Assembly (NCBI RefSeq): GCF_965363235.1
Contig: NC_134843.1
Location: 48,789,535 to 48,853,534 of the forward strand
Reading direction: 5' to 3'
Length of the DNA: 64,000 nt
Origin: Mytilus galloprovincialis
Taxonomy: Eukaryota > Mollusca > Bivalvia > Mytilida > Mytilidae
Shown here piece after piece: positions 34,501 through 46,891 of the stretch. The translations under genes were made by a program, and so were the position numbers. Below the pieces are notes generated by a model. That model was given only the letters and a program-made list of their open reading frames with translations. It was not told the DNA's origin and did no database searches. Each line of letters starts with the position of its first letter. Position 1 is the stretch's first letter.

Positions 34501-37500
34501 ATGTAAATTGATTGAAAGTTGGTACGTTTAAGTTTGTGTCACACTGCCTGTCATGGGCTTTGGCTCTGTGGGTTCCTGATCAAGTTTAACCCAGAAATTA
34601 TCATATAAGGAATAAACAACGTAATGCTTTTAACATGTTATTTTGATAGCAAACGCAAACATAAAAAAAGGCAATATTGTTATGTCCTTCGCCTTTCTTG
34701 TTGATAGATGTATGCTACTATGATCTTGATTGGTTGGTTAACGAGTATGTTTTTATTTTTTTAGTATCACTTATTAATATAACGTAATTTGAAGCATTTA
34801 ACCATAAAAGTGTCGGTATTTTAGGCTCTTTTGAGAGCATCTAATTTACGCCCTGTTTTTGTGGTTAATACAAAAAGATAGCTTTCAAACATTTAGGAGC
34901 TATTTCAGCAATTTAACCTTATGTCATGGAGAAACATGATAACATTTAGGATATCCAATAAAATTAACTGGCATCATTGTGCAATTGTAAAAACATAACT
35001 GTCATTCGATTTTTTATTAGTTAATCAATTCATTCACATGCAGATAATGTACAAAAAAATATTTCACAATTGTATAATATACACGTATCTGAAGATGTTA
35101 AATGAGTATTGTACCTATAAAGTTTGCCTTTTCATTTACTTTTAACAGGAACAATTTAAACTTTGTCACTGAAGAATTAAAGAATCCCAAAAAGTGAGAT
35201 AATATTAATAATATGAGAAATTTTACCACTTTATTTAAGATGGCACAACTTGAAAAGGATTTTTCATCAGAAAATTCAATATCTTCGATCTTTACTTCTT
35301 TTTGCTTCATCTTATTGAGAATCAGTCGATGGAAATATTTGAAAGTTATTTTTTTTTATCTGGGTGTTAAACGAAATTTAAAATGAAAATATGTCGACAT
35401 TTTTCATGGCAGTTCCATTAACAAGATGAATTATTCATATTTTCCTTCGTACCATAGCGTTCAACTCAAGTACTCACCTGTTGTTGTCACTGGCTTTTTT
35501 ATAATACAAATCGGTTTTTTGTTTATCGGGAAGAGGTTCATGTACAATGTAGTTAAGTTAGTTTATATTTTCTAACAGTTTTCCAAACCGATTTCTATTC
35601 AGCTTCACCAATATTTGTTAAACCTCAAATTTTGTCCTGATCTTTTTTTTATTGATACCGGTAATTAGTTTTGACTTTTATATGTTCTTTGATCATTTCA
35701 GAAACATACCAAGGGCTATATGTATAGCTTTGCCGTTAGTCATGGCTGTATATCTATCAATAAATGTTGGGTATTTTGCAGTACTGCCAAAACAAGAGAT
35801 TTTATCATCAGACGCTGTTGCAGTGGTTTGTATATACATTTATTATTTAAGTCGCGATACCTTTTGTTTGGGAACACGTGTATAGCTTTATATTGTAAAA
35901 CTAAAAAGGAAATACGTATATGAACAATTATAGAGTAAAATTTATTTTACAACAGTTATATTACTCATTTAAAGTTATTTTATTTTGCTCGCAAAGTTAA
36001 GCATGTATGAAGTCAAAATGGTTGTCGTCGACTTCAATAGTTTTGATATACAGTCAAAAACGGTAAATGTAATACAGTAGGAAAATAATTTTAGAAAAAC
36101 AAATTTAAATATTTTGGCCAAGAGCATCTCTGCAGAGACATGTATTGTCGAAATGCGCATGTTGTGCAGGAAAATTGGTACCGTAAATGTAATTAACGTA
36201 TATAAAATTCCTTTTCTTTTCAATCATCACTTCCCTGCCATTTGAAACTACAATGGTAAGCGGTGTTCAAAGACAGTTTATTTATTAAGTAAACATATAT
36301 TGTGCAAATTAAGAAATTTTCTATTCCTTGTTGCCTTCACTGTTGTTTTTAAACTGTCCTTTCGTTTATAATGGTTTATTCGCTGTGGTTTCAAGTATAT
36401 GACAAAAACCATTTTGTTTTCAGTTATGGGGTAAAAGGATACTAGGTGTTATGCAGTGGATAATGCCTATGTTTGTTATATGTTCCTGTTTTGGCTCAGC
36501 CAATGGATCATTATTCTCAAGTGGGAGGTACGTTTGTAAAAATCTGAGATAAATATAAGTCCCTTTGGTATATATAATTTTCATAGTAAATTGGATTGTT
36601 TTCGTATAAGACCAATAAGACTTATTTATTTTTTAGTTCAACAATGATTTGTATTAATAGTTTTTTTCCTACTATATAAATCCTTTTGTTCCAACAACAT
36701 TGTTTTTCATTATTATTTATTTTTATGTATGTTCGGTTTCTGTTAAAATGTAGTATATAATGAATTTTGCATAAGTATAGTTTGTGACAAACAAAATACA
36801 AATAACATAAAACACACGCATTTTACAATAATTATATTTACAGGTTGTCATACGTTGCAGCTCGTGATGGCCATTTACCATCTGGTATATCATTTTTACA
36901 CGTGCAAAGACATACTCCAATTCCTTCCATGATCTTCACGGTAAATAACATTAAGTATACAATACATCAATTGATAATAAACAAATAAATTAATATGCAA
37001 ACATAGTACTCCAATGCAGTCCCTATAAAAGTATCAGTACACGATGATGCCAATTTGGCTATATTTCAAACAGTTGTAACGAGATTGGACACTTAAAAGA
37101 GAGACAAAAGATAAAAAAGGGACATGCATAAATCGAATATAAACTAAATACACCGTTGCTATATAAGAAAAATTACAAAACTATATTTAACAAACCACAT
37201 CATAGAAAAACTATAGAGTGAACAACTCGAACCCGAACAAAAACTGGTGGTTATTTCAGGTGCTCTGGAAGGGTGTGCAGATCCTGCTCCACATGTGGCA
37301 CCAGATTTGAATCACATACACCGTGCCAATATCAACAGGCTTATAATGACGCAGTAGTTGTTATAATAATAACCCAATGATCGATGTTCTAACATAAATA
37401 TCTTTCAGCTGACCCTTTCGACACTGTTGATAATTCCATTTGATCTTGGTGCTTTAATTGGAATCTTTAGTTTTACTTCATGGCTATTCTATGGTGTATC

Positions 37501-40500
37501 AGCAGCAACAGTTTTATTGTTGCGATACAGAAATAGGCACAAGAAATTGGACTCGTATAAGGTAAAGTAACCATAAAGTTGCACATGATTTTTAAAATAA
37601 GATAAATTTAATTAGATTAAAGATCCGATACATCACTTTTAGTTTCTCATTTAGACTATTTAATTGAATTTAAGATTTCTTAAGCTATGCTTCCTTTATT
37701 CTAGAAATGTTTCAGCCTTTTTTATCTTCATTTGTATACTAAGCATGCTAAGTTATATGTATAGATATTTATTTTTATAAACCGAGTAGATCTAGATCTA
37801 AAATGGATCATGTTTCAAATGCAATAAACGTTCGAATCTATGAATTATCATTATCCATGTTATCATGTGGTTGTCTCATTTCATAGTGGTGATCGATCAA
37901 GGTCGTTTTGGTATCTTTAAATCAACATCTTTAAACTATCTGTTTGGAATCCTTGAAAGAAATTCTCGCCTGTGTTCTGTCGAAAATAGTGTTCTGGATC
38001 CATATACACCAATCAAGGAAAGTAAAATGAAAGGAGTCTATGTGCGATTATATAACCTATGTGGTATTGGAATACTTATTCTGCTACGATAGACGTATTT
38101 ACTTTCAATACACATTTACTTCTTAATGTATAATGAACTATGTGTTGTGTCTTTATAATTTTATTTACATTGATGTAAAAGTATCATGGTCTAAGTGCCA
38201 ATGAATTGAATAAAATTGACCCTATTCATCATTCAATAATTAACAAATGAAAAAAAACACATTCCCTGTTGAGGCAGATTGAATACTGTTTTTCCATAGT
38301 ATTTGAAATGATGTTCTTGACGAAAATCCAACTTTGGTAGCAACTTTTTATTGACATTAATAAATCGAGTTCAACAAAATAAAATTTGTAAATGGTTCCC
38401 AGAATTTCATGAAGGTTTAGCAAAATAAAGTAAAGATGTAAAAAATAACCCTTCTTTTTTATTAATTTAAGAAACATCGTCAGTTCGGATAATTTTCTGC
38501 AAAAACTTGTTTAATTATACGAATTCTTCTTGTACGATAGCAATTGTATGAACTTTCTATGCATATCATGTGCAACAACTGGTTTTAATTCTTCAGCAGA
38601 TCGAATGTTATTTTCCCCATAGCAAAACATTTAAATTGCTTTTTTCTACATATGGTCAAGTGTGTGAACCTTAAATCTCCTACAGTAACATTGGAATTAA
38701 ATATACTTACAAACGAGCTAACATTTACATTTAACTTGTTTAATACACACACGAGCAACAGAAATAAAGGAAATTGCAATATCTATTTCTTATTGGATTA
38801 GAATGATCGAATAGAATCAATATTGACAGAATGATTTTGTAACATTTGTAGGGATTCTTCTAGACTTAATTACTTTCCTATTAAAACATGTCCAAAAGAG
38901 AATAGAAGAAAAGAATGCAACGTAAAAGAAACAGAGAAAGAGATAACTTGTATATATACATATGACAGTCCTGCTTATTAAATAACTTTTGTGTTTTTCA
39001 GGTTCCGTTGTTCATTCCAATAGTAGTGATACTACTGTCGACGTTTTTAGTTTTAGTTCCACTGATTTATTTACCTAAACCAGAGTATAAATATGTTGTT
39101 TTATTCATGGCAGTTGGACTTTGTATTTATTTTCTATTTGTATATAGAAAAATCAAAGTGCCTTTCGTAGGTAAGTTTAAACGCTATACTTAGAGGGTTC
39201 AAGAAATTCACATTTACATTTGTATTGTTAGCTTGATGAACACACTTAAACAATGACTTTAAAACCTGTTTGGCACATAATTAAAACAGTTGGAAGGTAA
39301 AATCAAATACGAAGTTGAAGAACATTAAAAACCCAAAATTCTAAAACTCTTGTTCCAAAAACTGCTAGACGATCTTTAGGTTGCAGTCTTGTAATTGACT
39401 GCTCTATAGGCTTACATGCAAAACAGCTGATCTTTGAAAATTAAAAAATTAAAAATGCTACATAGAAAATTTGTTTCATGTTCATATTATGTATGTACTA
39501 ATGTGAAATTGTGATTTAATCGAGAAAAAAAAAGAGGGTCATGCCACGATGAATAAAAAGTTACGTAATCCTGAAGTCAAAACATTTTGTTTCTACTTTT
39601 TGTTTGCTATTTTTACTAGGCCGCACCACTTCCAGTAAACATGATATCCTTACACTTTCATGGATTGATATCCTCCAAAAGATGCAAGATTTTTTAAAGT
39701 CTATATATATGTTTCAATTCAGCATAAACCTATAATCAAACAGAAAAAATTGAGTTCAGAAAAAAATTCAGAAAAAATGCACTATTTTGTTTCCCTGCAT
39801 GTTTTGACATGCACCGGAAACTGGAGTTGTAATACAAGACTGGTACCTTTATTTCTGGGAAAAGAAAACCCTTAGGACTTCCAATAAAATTTTATAACAG
39901 TAGATTTACAGGAAAAAGATATTTCATAATATTTCATGTCTACACAAATGTGCTGAACACTTAACTGGTGAAAAGTAAAATCACAAAAATACTGAACTCT
40001 GAGGATAATTCATTAAGAAAGTCCCTTATAAAATGGCAAAATTAAAAAGCTCAAACACATCAAATAAATGTGATGCAATCGAGGATAAACGTCCACCAGC
40101 AGTGGCATCTTACCAGTGGTAAAATAACAATAAAGCTTATGAATTAGTATACAGTCCGTAACAGAGAAGTGATCGAATTGATGTTTCTTTACCGTCAAAA
40201 TTAGCTACGTTATTGACAAACTTAATTGAGTAGTGACCGAACTATTGGTACTTTAACGTTAAAAAGATTGACAATGCTGACAAACATGTGTCGATAATCA
40301 AGTTTTAATACCGATAATATTGAAAATAATTCTAATAATATGAAACAAAATATGTCCATGCACCATTTCGATTGGGCGAAAAGTAATCATTTCTTCAAAG
40401 TCAGAACAGAAAAAATTTATGGGAGGACGTCTTGATAGTATTATTTCCTTTACAATTTTACCCAAAACTAAAAGAAATATACTGGTAAACAATTAAAAAG

Positions 40501-43136
40501 GTGTTTGATAGGAATGAAGTCCTTTATTTTTTCGGACTACAATGTGTACCGTATGTGTGATGGATTTGAATTCAATCAATAACTTTGAAATGTTTTCTCA
40601 TATGTATACACAAAAGGGAGGACTGGTATTTGTACTTCTGTTAGAATATGTCTTCGTCTGTTTCACATGCCAAACTTTTTTCTAGTACAGTTTAAACGGG
40701 AAAATTTTGTTGACAATTTTTTTTTCATGACAAAATATTGAGGCAGCAGATTTTTTAAGTCAAAATCAGGGTCAGGATATTGTTTTCTAAAAACTACCAG
40801 GCCCCTTCCTCCATGAAAATTAAATGGTCCGTGGCAAAAATCAAAAATTCCCACATGTTCAACTTCAAAATTTGACAAGATTCTATTCTTAACTGTCGGA
40901 TAATATACTAGGATAACATAGAAAATGTCCTGTATGGGACGATTCTGTACTCATACTTCACGCATAGTTGGGTACAAGTGTCCTCGTAGTGAACGCACCC
41001 GACTACGCGTGCAGTAAAAAGTGTACTCTTACGTCGGATACCGGGCAGTTTCTTTGTTATATCTGTACTTTATCAAATACATGTACATGTTAATATTTAC
41101 TTAATATTAAATAGGTAAAAATTATTGCTGAAAGCCTGTTCAGGGTTTCTTTCTTGTGTATGATTATATAATTTTTCACATGCCTGAACTCATTGACGAT
41201 AATGTAAGGTGCTCTATTAGAAAAAAAATGGATTTCTAGTTCGGGTCTGAAAAAGAAATTTCGCCTTTTCTTGAGCCTGTTTTGTACATTTAGTTTAACA
41301 GATATGATCCAATGGAAATTTCCACATGGAACCTTCGGTAAATAGGAAAATGAAAAGATATGGGGTAATTTACAGAGAGACCACACTCCATCCATGAGAA
41401 AAACGGAGGGAATTTAAAAATCTAGAGGTCTCCACAAGGCTTTCTACAAGGGTGGAATCTAACTCCTTCTGAAAAGCTCTAAATCGCTCCAACGTGTATA
41501 TACGTTTGGTCATCAAGAGATTCTGGTTTCTCTTTTTATGTGTTATAAACCTTCAATTCGGATTTGAATTTAATTTACCGAAACATTTCCGTACATTAAA
41601 TCTTAGGACGGTCAGAACATTTTAAGGACGCAACAGATCGAAGTACAATTTTAAGTAGTACATACAATAATTCAGCTTCCTGTACATGTTCATGAACTCC
41701 TAAATTTTGAATGTTGATTTCTTTAAAAAACACCATTTTTTTACAATAAAAAATCTCAAAATGTCCGTTAACAATGAAAAAGTTTGACCATGAAAAATCA
41801 CATATCTAAGAAAAGCAGTCGTTTAATTGATTATAAGAAAGTTTCAGTATATCATGTCAAATTTCTTTAATTTGAGAGTTTTCCTTCAGTTACAAATGTA
41901 GCTCCATGTCTGATGGCGAAATAAAAATGAATGTCTCAGAAAGTGGTGAATTAGTTTCCATAAATGACAGATGAATCGGGCCAAGCTTAGTAACTTACAG
42001 TAAACAGACTACTGTAACATTGACGCACTCGTCGAACTGTTTAAAAGATTTGTGTTTATGACCAAAAATTTATATACAACTTCATTTATAAATTAATCTG
42101 AATTTCATAGCGCGTCGTCACAATAATGAAAGTTATAAAAAAAAATCTATAACCAGCAGATCTATACTTCTATAAAGAAAGTATTCTTGTACAAAAGGGT
42201 ATTTATTATAAAATGGTCCTAACTATAGAATAGATAGTTTACCACAGAAATCTTAAACGGAAGTTTCGACAATTTTAAACAGAAGAGATTTGAAAATAAA
42301 TTTAACTTTAAATAAACACTGAAATAATTTTAATAACTCGAAGGTGTAAAGAATAAACCAACAATCTCAATCTTTAAAAGTGTCTTCATTGCATTAACCG
42401 ACGAGTTTATGTTTACAGTAGAAACAGTGGATGTGACTCCAATAAATTCATTATCATTGTAGTCATGAATATTTATCGCTTATATTAAATTGATAAAGAT
42501 TTTATCGAGGTCGCACCAACTGTTTCTACAGCTAAGATCAGTTACATGTAACATGATCTCGTCGATTCGCACGTCGAAGCAATTGTTTATGACAGAACAC
42601 ACATTCTAGATTATGTATTTTTGTTTCCGTCAGTTCGAAAGTATTTGATCATTTCAACTCCTTTGTATTTCATAATATGTGTCATGAACAAAGACATATG
42701 TTCGATGTTGAATAATGATTTCCTCGTAACAAATGATAGAAATTTCGGAGATCCCGTATTTGATCCTTTACCGTTAAAATGAAAATGCCAATGACAGAGG
42801 TTTTATTATAAAAAATGTTTTACTGTGTTAAAAAAACTTCGACTTAAACAATGAAAACTTACACGTTGGACATGAAATATTTTGTCGATGAAGAAAATTA
42901 AATTATGTCACGTTTGTCGATAACGTAACTTATTCTGACGGTAAAGAAACGCGAATTCGATCACTACTCTGTTACGGGCTGTATCAGACGAGCGTTTGAG
43001 ATACACAAGACTCATAAGTAACAACTTTTCGATGATTTTTGCTTATTTGTTTTTCCTATTCGTTGCAGATTCAGCGACTCGACTGATGCAGAAACTTCTA
43101 GTGGTAGTGCCGCCTTCTCAGGAAAAAAGCTATTAG
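31335..43136 (+). CDS. SLC7A9-like: SLC7 family amino-acid transporter, b(0,+)AT-like light chain (12 coding exons)
   Basis: Coding exons: 31375-31576, 31747-31848, 32304-32576, 33282-33407, 34017-34116, 35149-35193, 35702-35825, 36424-36527, 36844-36940, 37409-37561, 39002-39170 and 43069-43136. All borders are AG/GT, phases agree throughout, and the joined frame is 520 residues, normal for the family. Family marks include [12 protein letters not shown] after the first membrane segment, [19 protein letters not shown], a [12 protein letters not shown] loop and a final VVVPP. A cysteine in QPFYPDC between segments 3 and 4 matches the one that forms a disulphide with an SLC3 heavy chain. The product is therefore expected to be a plasma-membrane exchanger of neutral or dibasic amino acids or cystine. 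The substrate is inferred from resemblance, and LAT-type paralogues remain possible. A 5' untranslated exon must lie upstream of 31335. Confidence 0.92.
31747..31848 (+). CDS. SLC7 coding exon 2
   Basis: It encodes [10 protein letters not shown], the substrate-binding unwound part of TM1, and most of TM2 (phase 1-1). Confidence 0.9.
32304..32576 (+). CDS. SLC7 coding exon 3
   Basis: The largest exon covers the YAELG-x2-IP-x-SGAE block, TM3 and the loop with the conserved cysteine (phase 1-1). Confidence 0.92.
32725..32803 (+). repeat. Family C retroelement tail (short)
   Basis: It carries only the last ~75 bases of the family C 3' tail (tctatggtcgggtagttgtc to attttcaatttta). Such 5' truncation is expected of target-primed retroelement insertion. 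Confidence 0.6.
33282..33407 (+). CDS. SLC7 coding exon 4
   Basis: The acceptor cttttctag follows a T-rich tract. It encodes TM4-5 ([14 protein letters not shown]); donor CAAG|GTGAGG. Confidence 0.9.
34017..34116 (+). CDS. SLC7 coding exon 5
   Basis: It encodes [12 protein letters not shown], the TM6 substrate-gate segment, and leaves in phase 2 inside the Trp codon. Confidence 0.92.
35149..35193 (+). CDS. SLC7 coding exon 6 (45 bases)
   Basis: This short exon encodes [14 protein letters not shown], a family signature; acceptor acttttaacag, donor AAAA|GTGAGA. Confidence 0.88.
35702..35825 (+). CDS. SLC7 coding exon 7
   Basis: It encodes [17 protein letters not shown] and the following NVGYFAVL of TM7; it ends in phase 0 with GTG|GTTTGT. 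Confidence 0.9.
36113..36187 (+). repeat. Dispersed repeat, family A'
   Basis: The string gacatgtattgtcgaaatgc and the ending attggtaccgt recur at 50322-50402. Confidence 0.55.
36424..36527 (+). CDS. SLC7 coding exon 8
   Basis: It encodes TM8 and the [12 protein letters not shown] loop (phase 0 in, 2 out). Confidence 0.9.
36844..36940 (+). CDS. SLC7 coding exon 9
   Basis: It encodes [10 protein letters not shown] and the HTPIPSMIF start of TM9; donor ACG|GTAAAT, phase 0. Confidence 0.9.
37075..37320 (-). repeat. Family D retroelement tail (reverse copy)
   Basis: The minus strand reads tgccacatgtggagcaggat, the same as at 30865 on the plus strand, with the cttccagagcacctga continuation. Confidence 0.6.
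37409..37561 (+). CDS. SLC7 coding exon 10
   Basis: It encodes TM9-10, with [10 protein letters not shown]; 51 codons, phase 0-0. Confidence 0.92.
39002..39170 (+). CDS. SLC7 coding exon 11
   Basis: It starts with [11 protein letters not shown] after the usual cytosolic loop, carries TM11-12 and leaves in phase 1. Confidence 0.9.
39965..40110 (+). repeat. Dispersed repeat, family E
   Basis: It has aaatcacaaaaatactgaac and aaagctcaaacacatcaaa, shared with 10250 and 53410. Confidence 0.55.
40152..42981. mobile_element. 2.83-kb TIR transposon in the last SLC7 intron
   Basis: The ends are inverted repeats of about 75 bases: left cagtccgtaacagagaagtg, right complement cagcccgtaacagagtagtg. Both sides go on to share gtttctttaccgtca and acgttat-gacaaac. 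TA lies just outside each end. No long frame is present, so it is non-autonomous or decayed. The superfamily is undetermined; TA duplication would fit Tc1/mariner-like enzymes. Confidence 0.7.
43069..43136 (+). CDS. SLC7 terminal coding exon
   Basis: The acceptor cctattcgttgcag is followed by 22 codons ending [11 protein letters not shown] and a TAG. The phase fits exon 11, and the LQ/MQ-x3-VVPP ending is typical of this transporter group. It lies 3.9 kb from exon 11, across a transposon. Confidence 0.85.
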
Positions 43137-43979
43137 ATTAATTTCAAATATTTGATGAAGAGAGATTATGTCTTTAAACTTTCAAATTGTCAACAAATAT
43201 GCTCCATTTCCACGCGTTATTTTAACCTAACTGCCATGAATTAGCCGTGCAAGATTGTGTGATGTGATAAATTTCCACCACGAATGACTACTGTATAGCC
43301 AGTCAAGGTCTTTAAAAACTGCCATTTGTACACTAGTTTCCAATAGTTAGAGCTATTTGGTTCAAGTGTATATTATAAGTGAATAGTGAAGTAAGAAAAT
43401 TCTCTAGAATCAGCATGATGTCATTACTATGACCCATAAGCGCATTGACTTCGGTTCCTCCATTTATCACATAATATGTTATTTTAGTGTTTTATAATTT
43501 GTTTGTAAACTTGTTTCGTCTTAGATAGTCGTTTGAATTCAATAAGTTCAACAGACTTGTTACCTTGTATCAGTAGATTGGTTGTTTTTAACAGTTTTGA
43601 GAATATCATGGGGAAGAACAGACTAATAAGATACAGAAAAACCTGTATAAACCGGCCGGCTATGGGACTATGAAAAAGGTCCGATTTAGACAGCGGGTCG
43701 GTTAACCAGGTTGCTTTTTTCATATAGATATTATGTCAACAACTAACAAAGTACGCTTTTGTTGTAAAAAGTGGTCAATATTTTAGCAAATGCATATCAA
43801 CTTTTTGCAAGAATAAAGTAAATCCTTTTTCGCAAAAGAATTGATCATGATTGAATCTTGCGAATTGAAATACACAAAAGGGATTACAAATACCGATATA
43901 CAACCCAGTACAATATATCGCATTCAGCACACTCGACAGGCATAGATAACTTTATTAAAACATTTTAAAATTTTGTGTC

Positions 43980-44092
43980 ATAAATGCTCTTCAACTTTGT
44001 ACTTGTTTGGCTTTCTAACTATTTTGATCTGAGCGGCACTGATGAGTGTGGCGTATTTAATTATATGCCTGATACCTTTGGTGACTATATAA
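43980..44092 (+). repeat. Dispersed repeat, family A
   Basis: It shares atgctcttcaactttgtact with 640-775 and a similar tail, but is more diverged. Confidence 0.55.
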
Positions 44093-45184
44093 AAAGAACG
44101 CAATTCTTGATCCAAATATTCTTACTTAGTAAAAACTGACATAATGTTGATTTATATAGTAAGCAGCTGTAGTTTGACCGACTTTATTTAATTTTTTTAA
44201 CTCAGTTCATTGGAGTAAAGATCTCAATCGTCAAAATTTCAAGATCAATCTTCATCCCAATTTAGAATCTTGGTTAGAAAAACCAAACAGTAATTGACAT
44301 ATCGCTTACCTCAAAATAATCGTTTGACACTACTGTTTAATAAGACGTTTGACTACCTTACTTTGTTTGAAAAGTATACGAATTCCAACACAAAATATAT
44401 GGTAGATCGATCATTTTTCAACAGAATTTAGACATTCACTACAATATAATTATGGCAGTCCTCACTTCTGTATTAATCTATTCATAATGACGGATTTCAT
44501 CGTGGTAAATACAGCAGGAATTGTTGAGAATGTTGGAAACAACAAATTTCGCTGCAAATAGCGCTTCAATAGAAGTAAATAGTTTATGCCAATTAGAGGT
44601 AAATATACAAAGACAGCAAGTAAGAACTTCATACGAGTTTCATAGCATTTTATGCTACAGTCACAAAATATGGGTCTATTGCACCTTTAGTTAACTTTTC
44701 CCTGGACGAAATATTTGAAAAAAGGACAAAAAAGGACAAAAGACAAGCCTATCAGATAATAACTTGATTACAGACAGAGGCTTTTTCTAAATTAACAAAA
44801 AAAATGTTTCCCAAACTGCTACTATGCCTGTGTTGGTCAATTTATTTGATCCTCTAACCAAATTAAGAAGGACTTTTTTATCTCAATATACAAACATACA
44901 TAAGCATATTTCAAGCTCTATATCACTAGTAGACTAAACTTGTTTTGAACAAATTAAAAAGAAAAACCATCAATTCTACTATCAACAATATGGTTTAATC
45001 GACAGGTTTACGTGTAGACATTCCTTACGAAGGTAAAACCCAGAAGAGCATGTTGGACGCATTATATTTACAAAGTTTTATTTTACCGTTTTTTACCTCT
45101 TATAAGGAATAAGAGACAATCGAGGAATAATTTCCTAACAGGGGAAATGTACATTATAATTTGGATTGTTTAAAGAAAAACGTA

Positions 45185-45500
45185 CAATAAGAAATATAAT
45201 AACAAAAATCCCTAATCAAATGGCAAATTCAAAAGCTCAAATAATCAAACGAATGGATAACAACTGTCATATTCCTGACTTGGTACAGTCATTTTCTAAT
45301 GTAGAAAATAGTGGATGAAACCTTGTTCTATAGCTAGCTAAACCTCTCACCAGTATGACAGTCGCATAGAATTTCATTAAATTGACAACGATGTGTGAAC
45401 AAAACAAACAGCCATTATAGGTTAACATGTTAAAAATAGGAATACATCAGTCAACATGCACTGTGTTATAATCTTAATCACTATAAAAACAAACAAATAT
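45185..45500 (+). repeat. Dispersed repeat, family E
   Basis: This long copy is parallel to 10250-10560, from ccctaatcaaatggcaaatt to aatctt-atcactataaaaac. Confidence 0.65.
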
Positions 45501-45814
45501 ATCAACAACAACAACAAAAAAACACACATTAAACAAATACATTAACAACCCTTTATAATCACCAAATACGCATTTCGATAATGAATGTCTCTAAAAGTGA
45601 TGCACGGGATCCATGTGTTTGAACAACCAAATCTGGAACAGCTTATATATCACAAGGAACAAAAAGTATAGCAGGGCCGGGCAAGGTACACTATGGCGAT
45701 ACATTCCTTAGTGTTTAATACATTTAAAAGTGTTGAATACTAGTATAAGACAAGCTTCGCGAACAAACCGAAATACTTTTATGCCAACAAAATGGTTCGA
45801 GAACTAATGTTTAA

Positions 45815-46178
45815 GTAATGTGCGTATTGTTATGCGTTTACTTTACTACATTGGTTAGAGGTATAGGGGGAGGGTTGAGATCTCACAAACATGTTTAACC
45901 CCGCCGCATTTTTGCGCCTGTTCCAAGTCAGGAGCCTCTGGCCTTTGTTAGTCTTGTATTATTTTAATTTTAGTTTCTTGTGTACAATTTGGAAATTAGT
46001 ATGGCGTTCATTATCACTGGACTAGTATATATTTGTTTAGGGGCCAGCTGAAGGACGCCTCCGGGTGCGGGAATTTCTCGCTACATTGAAGACCTGTTGG
46101 TGACCCTCTGCTGTTGTTTTTTATTTGGTCGGGTTGTTGTCTCTTTGACACATTCCCCATTTCCATTCTCAATTTTAT
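45815..46178 (+). repeat. Family C retroelement tail (5'-truncated copy)
   Basis: About 360 bases match 7380-7745 almost base for base, from aatgtgcgtattgttatgcg to ccccatttccattctcaatt. The reverse transcriptase part is absent. Confidence 0.75.
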
Positions 46179-46776
46179 ATTTGCCTATTGACAATCAAGA
46201 AGACATACAGTTAAACTATACAAAGAGATTAATAATATATGGTTATAAACCTGGGTGTTCTGTATTTGTGTCTTATATCGAACTCTTGAACGATGAGTGT
46301 CATATGTGTACACTGGGGTTGTTGATATTGATTGGTAATCATTGTTTATATGGTAATATGGCCGCCTTTTAAGTATTTTATTAAGTTATATGATTTGAAT
46401 GAAAAGATGGTCAATCTAGAAAAAAAATCCCATGAAGTATAAACTCATCATTGTCTTCTTTGTTCTATTACTACTTCTGATGTGTATGAAGTATTTTAGA
46501 ATATGACAGTAGATTCACATAAATACAGCACAGATGCCTTTTCTTTTATATAGATAAATGAAGATAATATGAGAGGACAATTTCACATATTTCTGTTTCT
46601 ACGTAAATTAAAATTCTAACAACTTGATAAAATTCCGGGTAGCTATTAAAATGTATTAAGTATTTTATCGTCCTTTTTAATAAATGTCATACCTTTACCT
46701 CCTTGAACTGCAAACCATCTAAAACTGATCAATTTACGGTTCATTATATATAATTATTTGACTTGACAAACCCATC

Positions 46777-46891
46777 ATGTATCATTTTACCGGTATTATC
46801 TTAGTAGGATTTATTTCATTTTCCCTTCTTGGTCTTCAAGTTCAGTCCTTTGCCGAAACCATCTACTATGAAGAAGATTCTTTATCGACAG
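46777..46891 (+). CDS. EGF gene exon 1 (signal peptide)
   Basis: The ATG opens a hydrophobic leader (GIILVGFISFSLLGL), followed by a short acidic stretch and the donor ACAG|GTAAGA, phase 1. Confidence 0.75.

Larger units (their letters stand above)
43140..46770. other. Intergenic stretch between SLC7 and EGF genes
   Basis: It holds dispersed repeats of families A, E and C and no gene-like frame. An AATAAA-type signal at 43812 is a possible polyadenylation site for the SLC7 gene. Confidence 0.45.

Noticed and set aside
37865-38092. 75-codon plus frame in an SLC7 intron, as an extra exon
   Set aside because: The SLC7 frame is continuous and family-like without it, and its content does not match the transporter.
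41090-41395. 101-codon minus frame inside the SLC7 intron transposon
   Set aside because: No transposase motif or recognisable content; likely chance.
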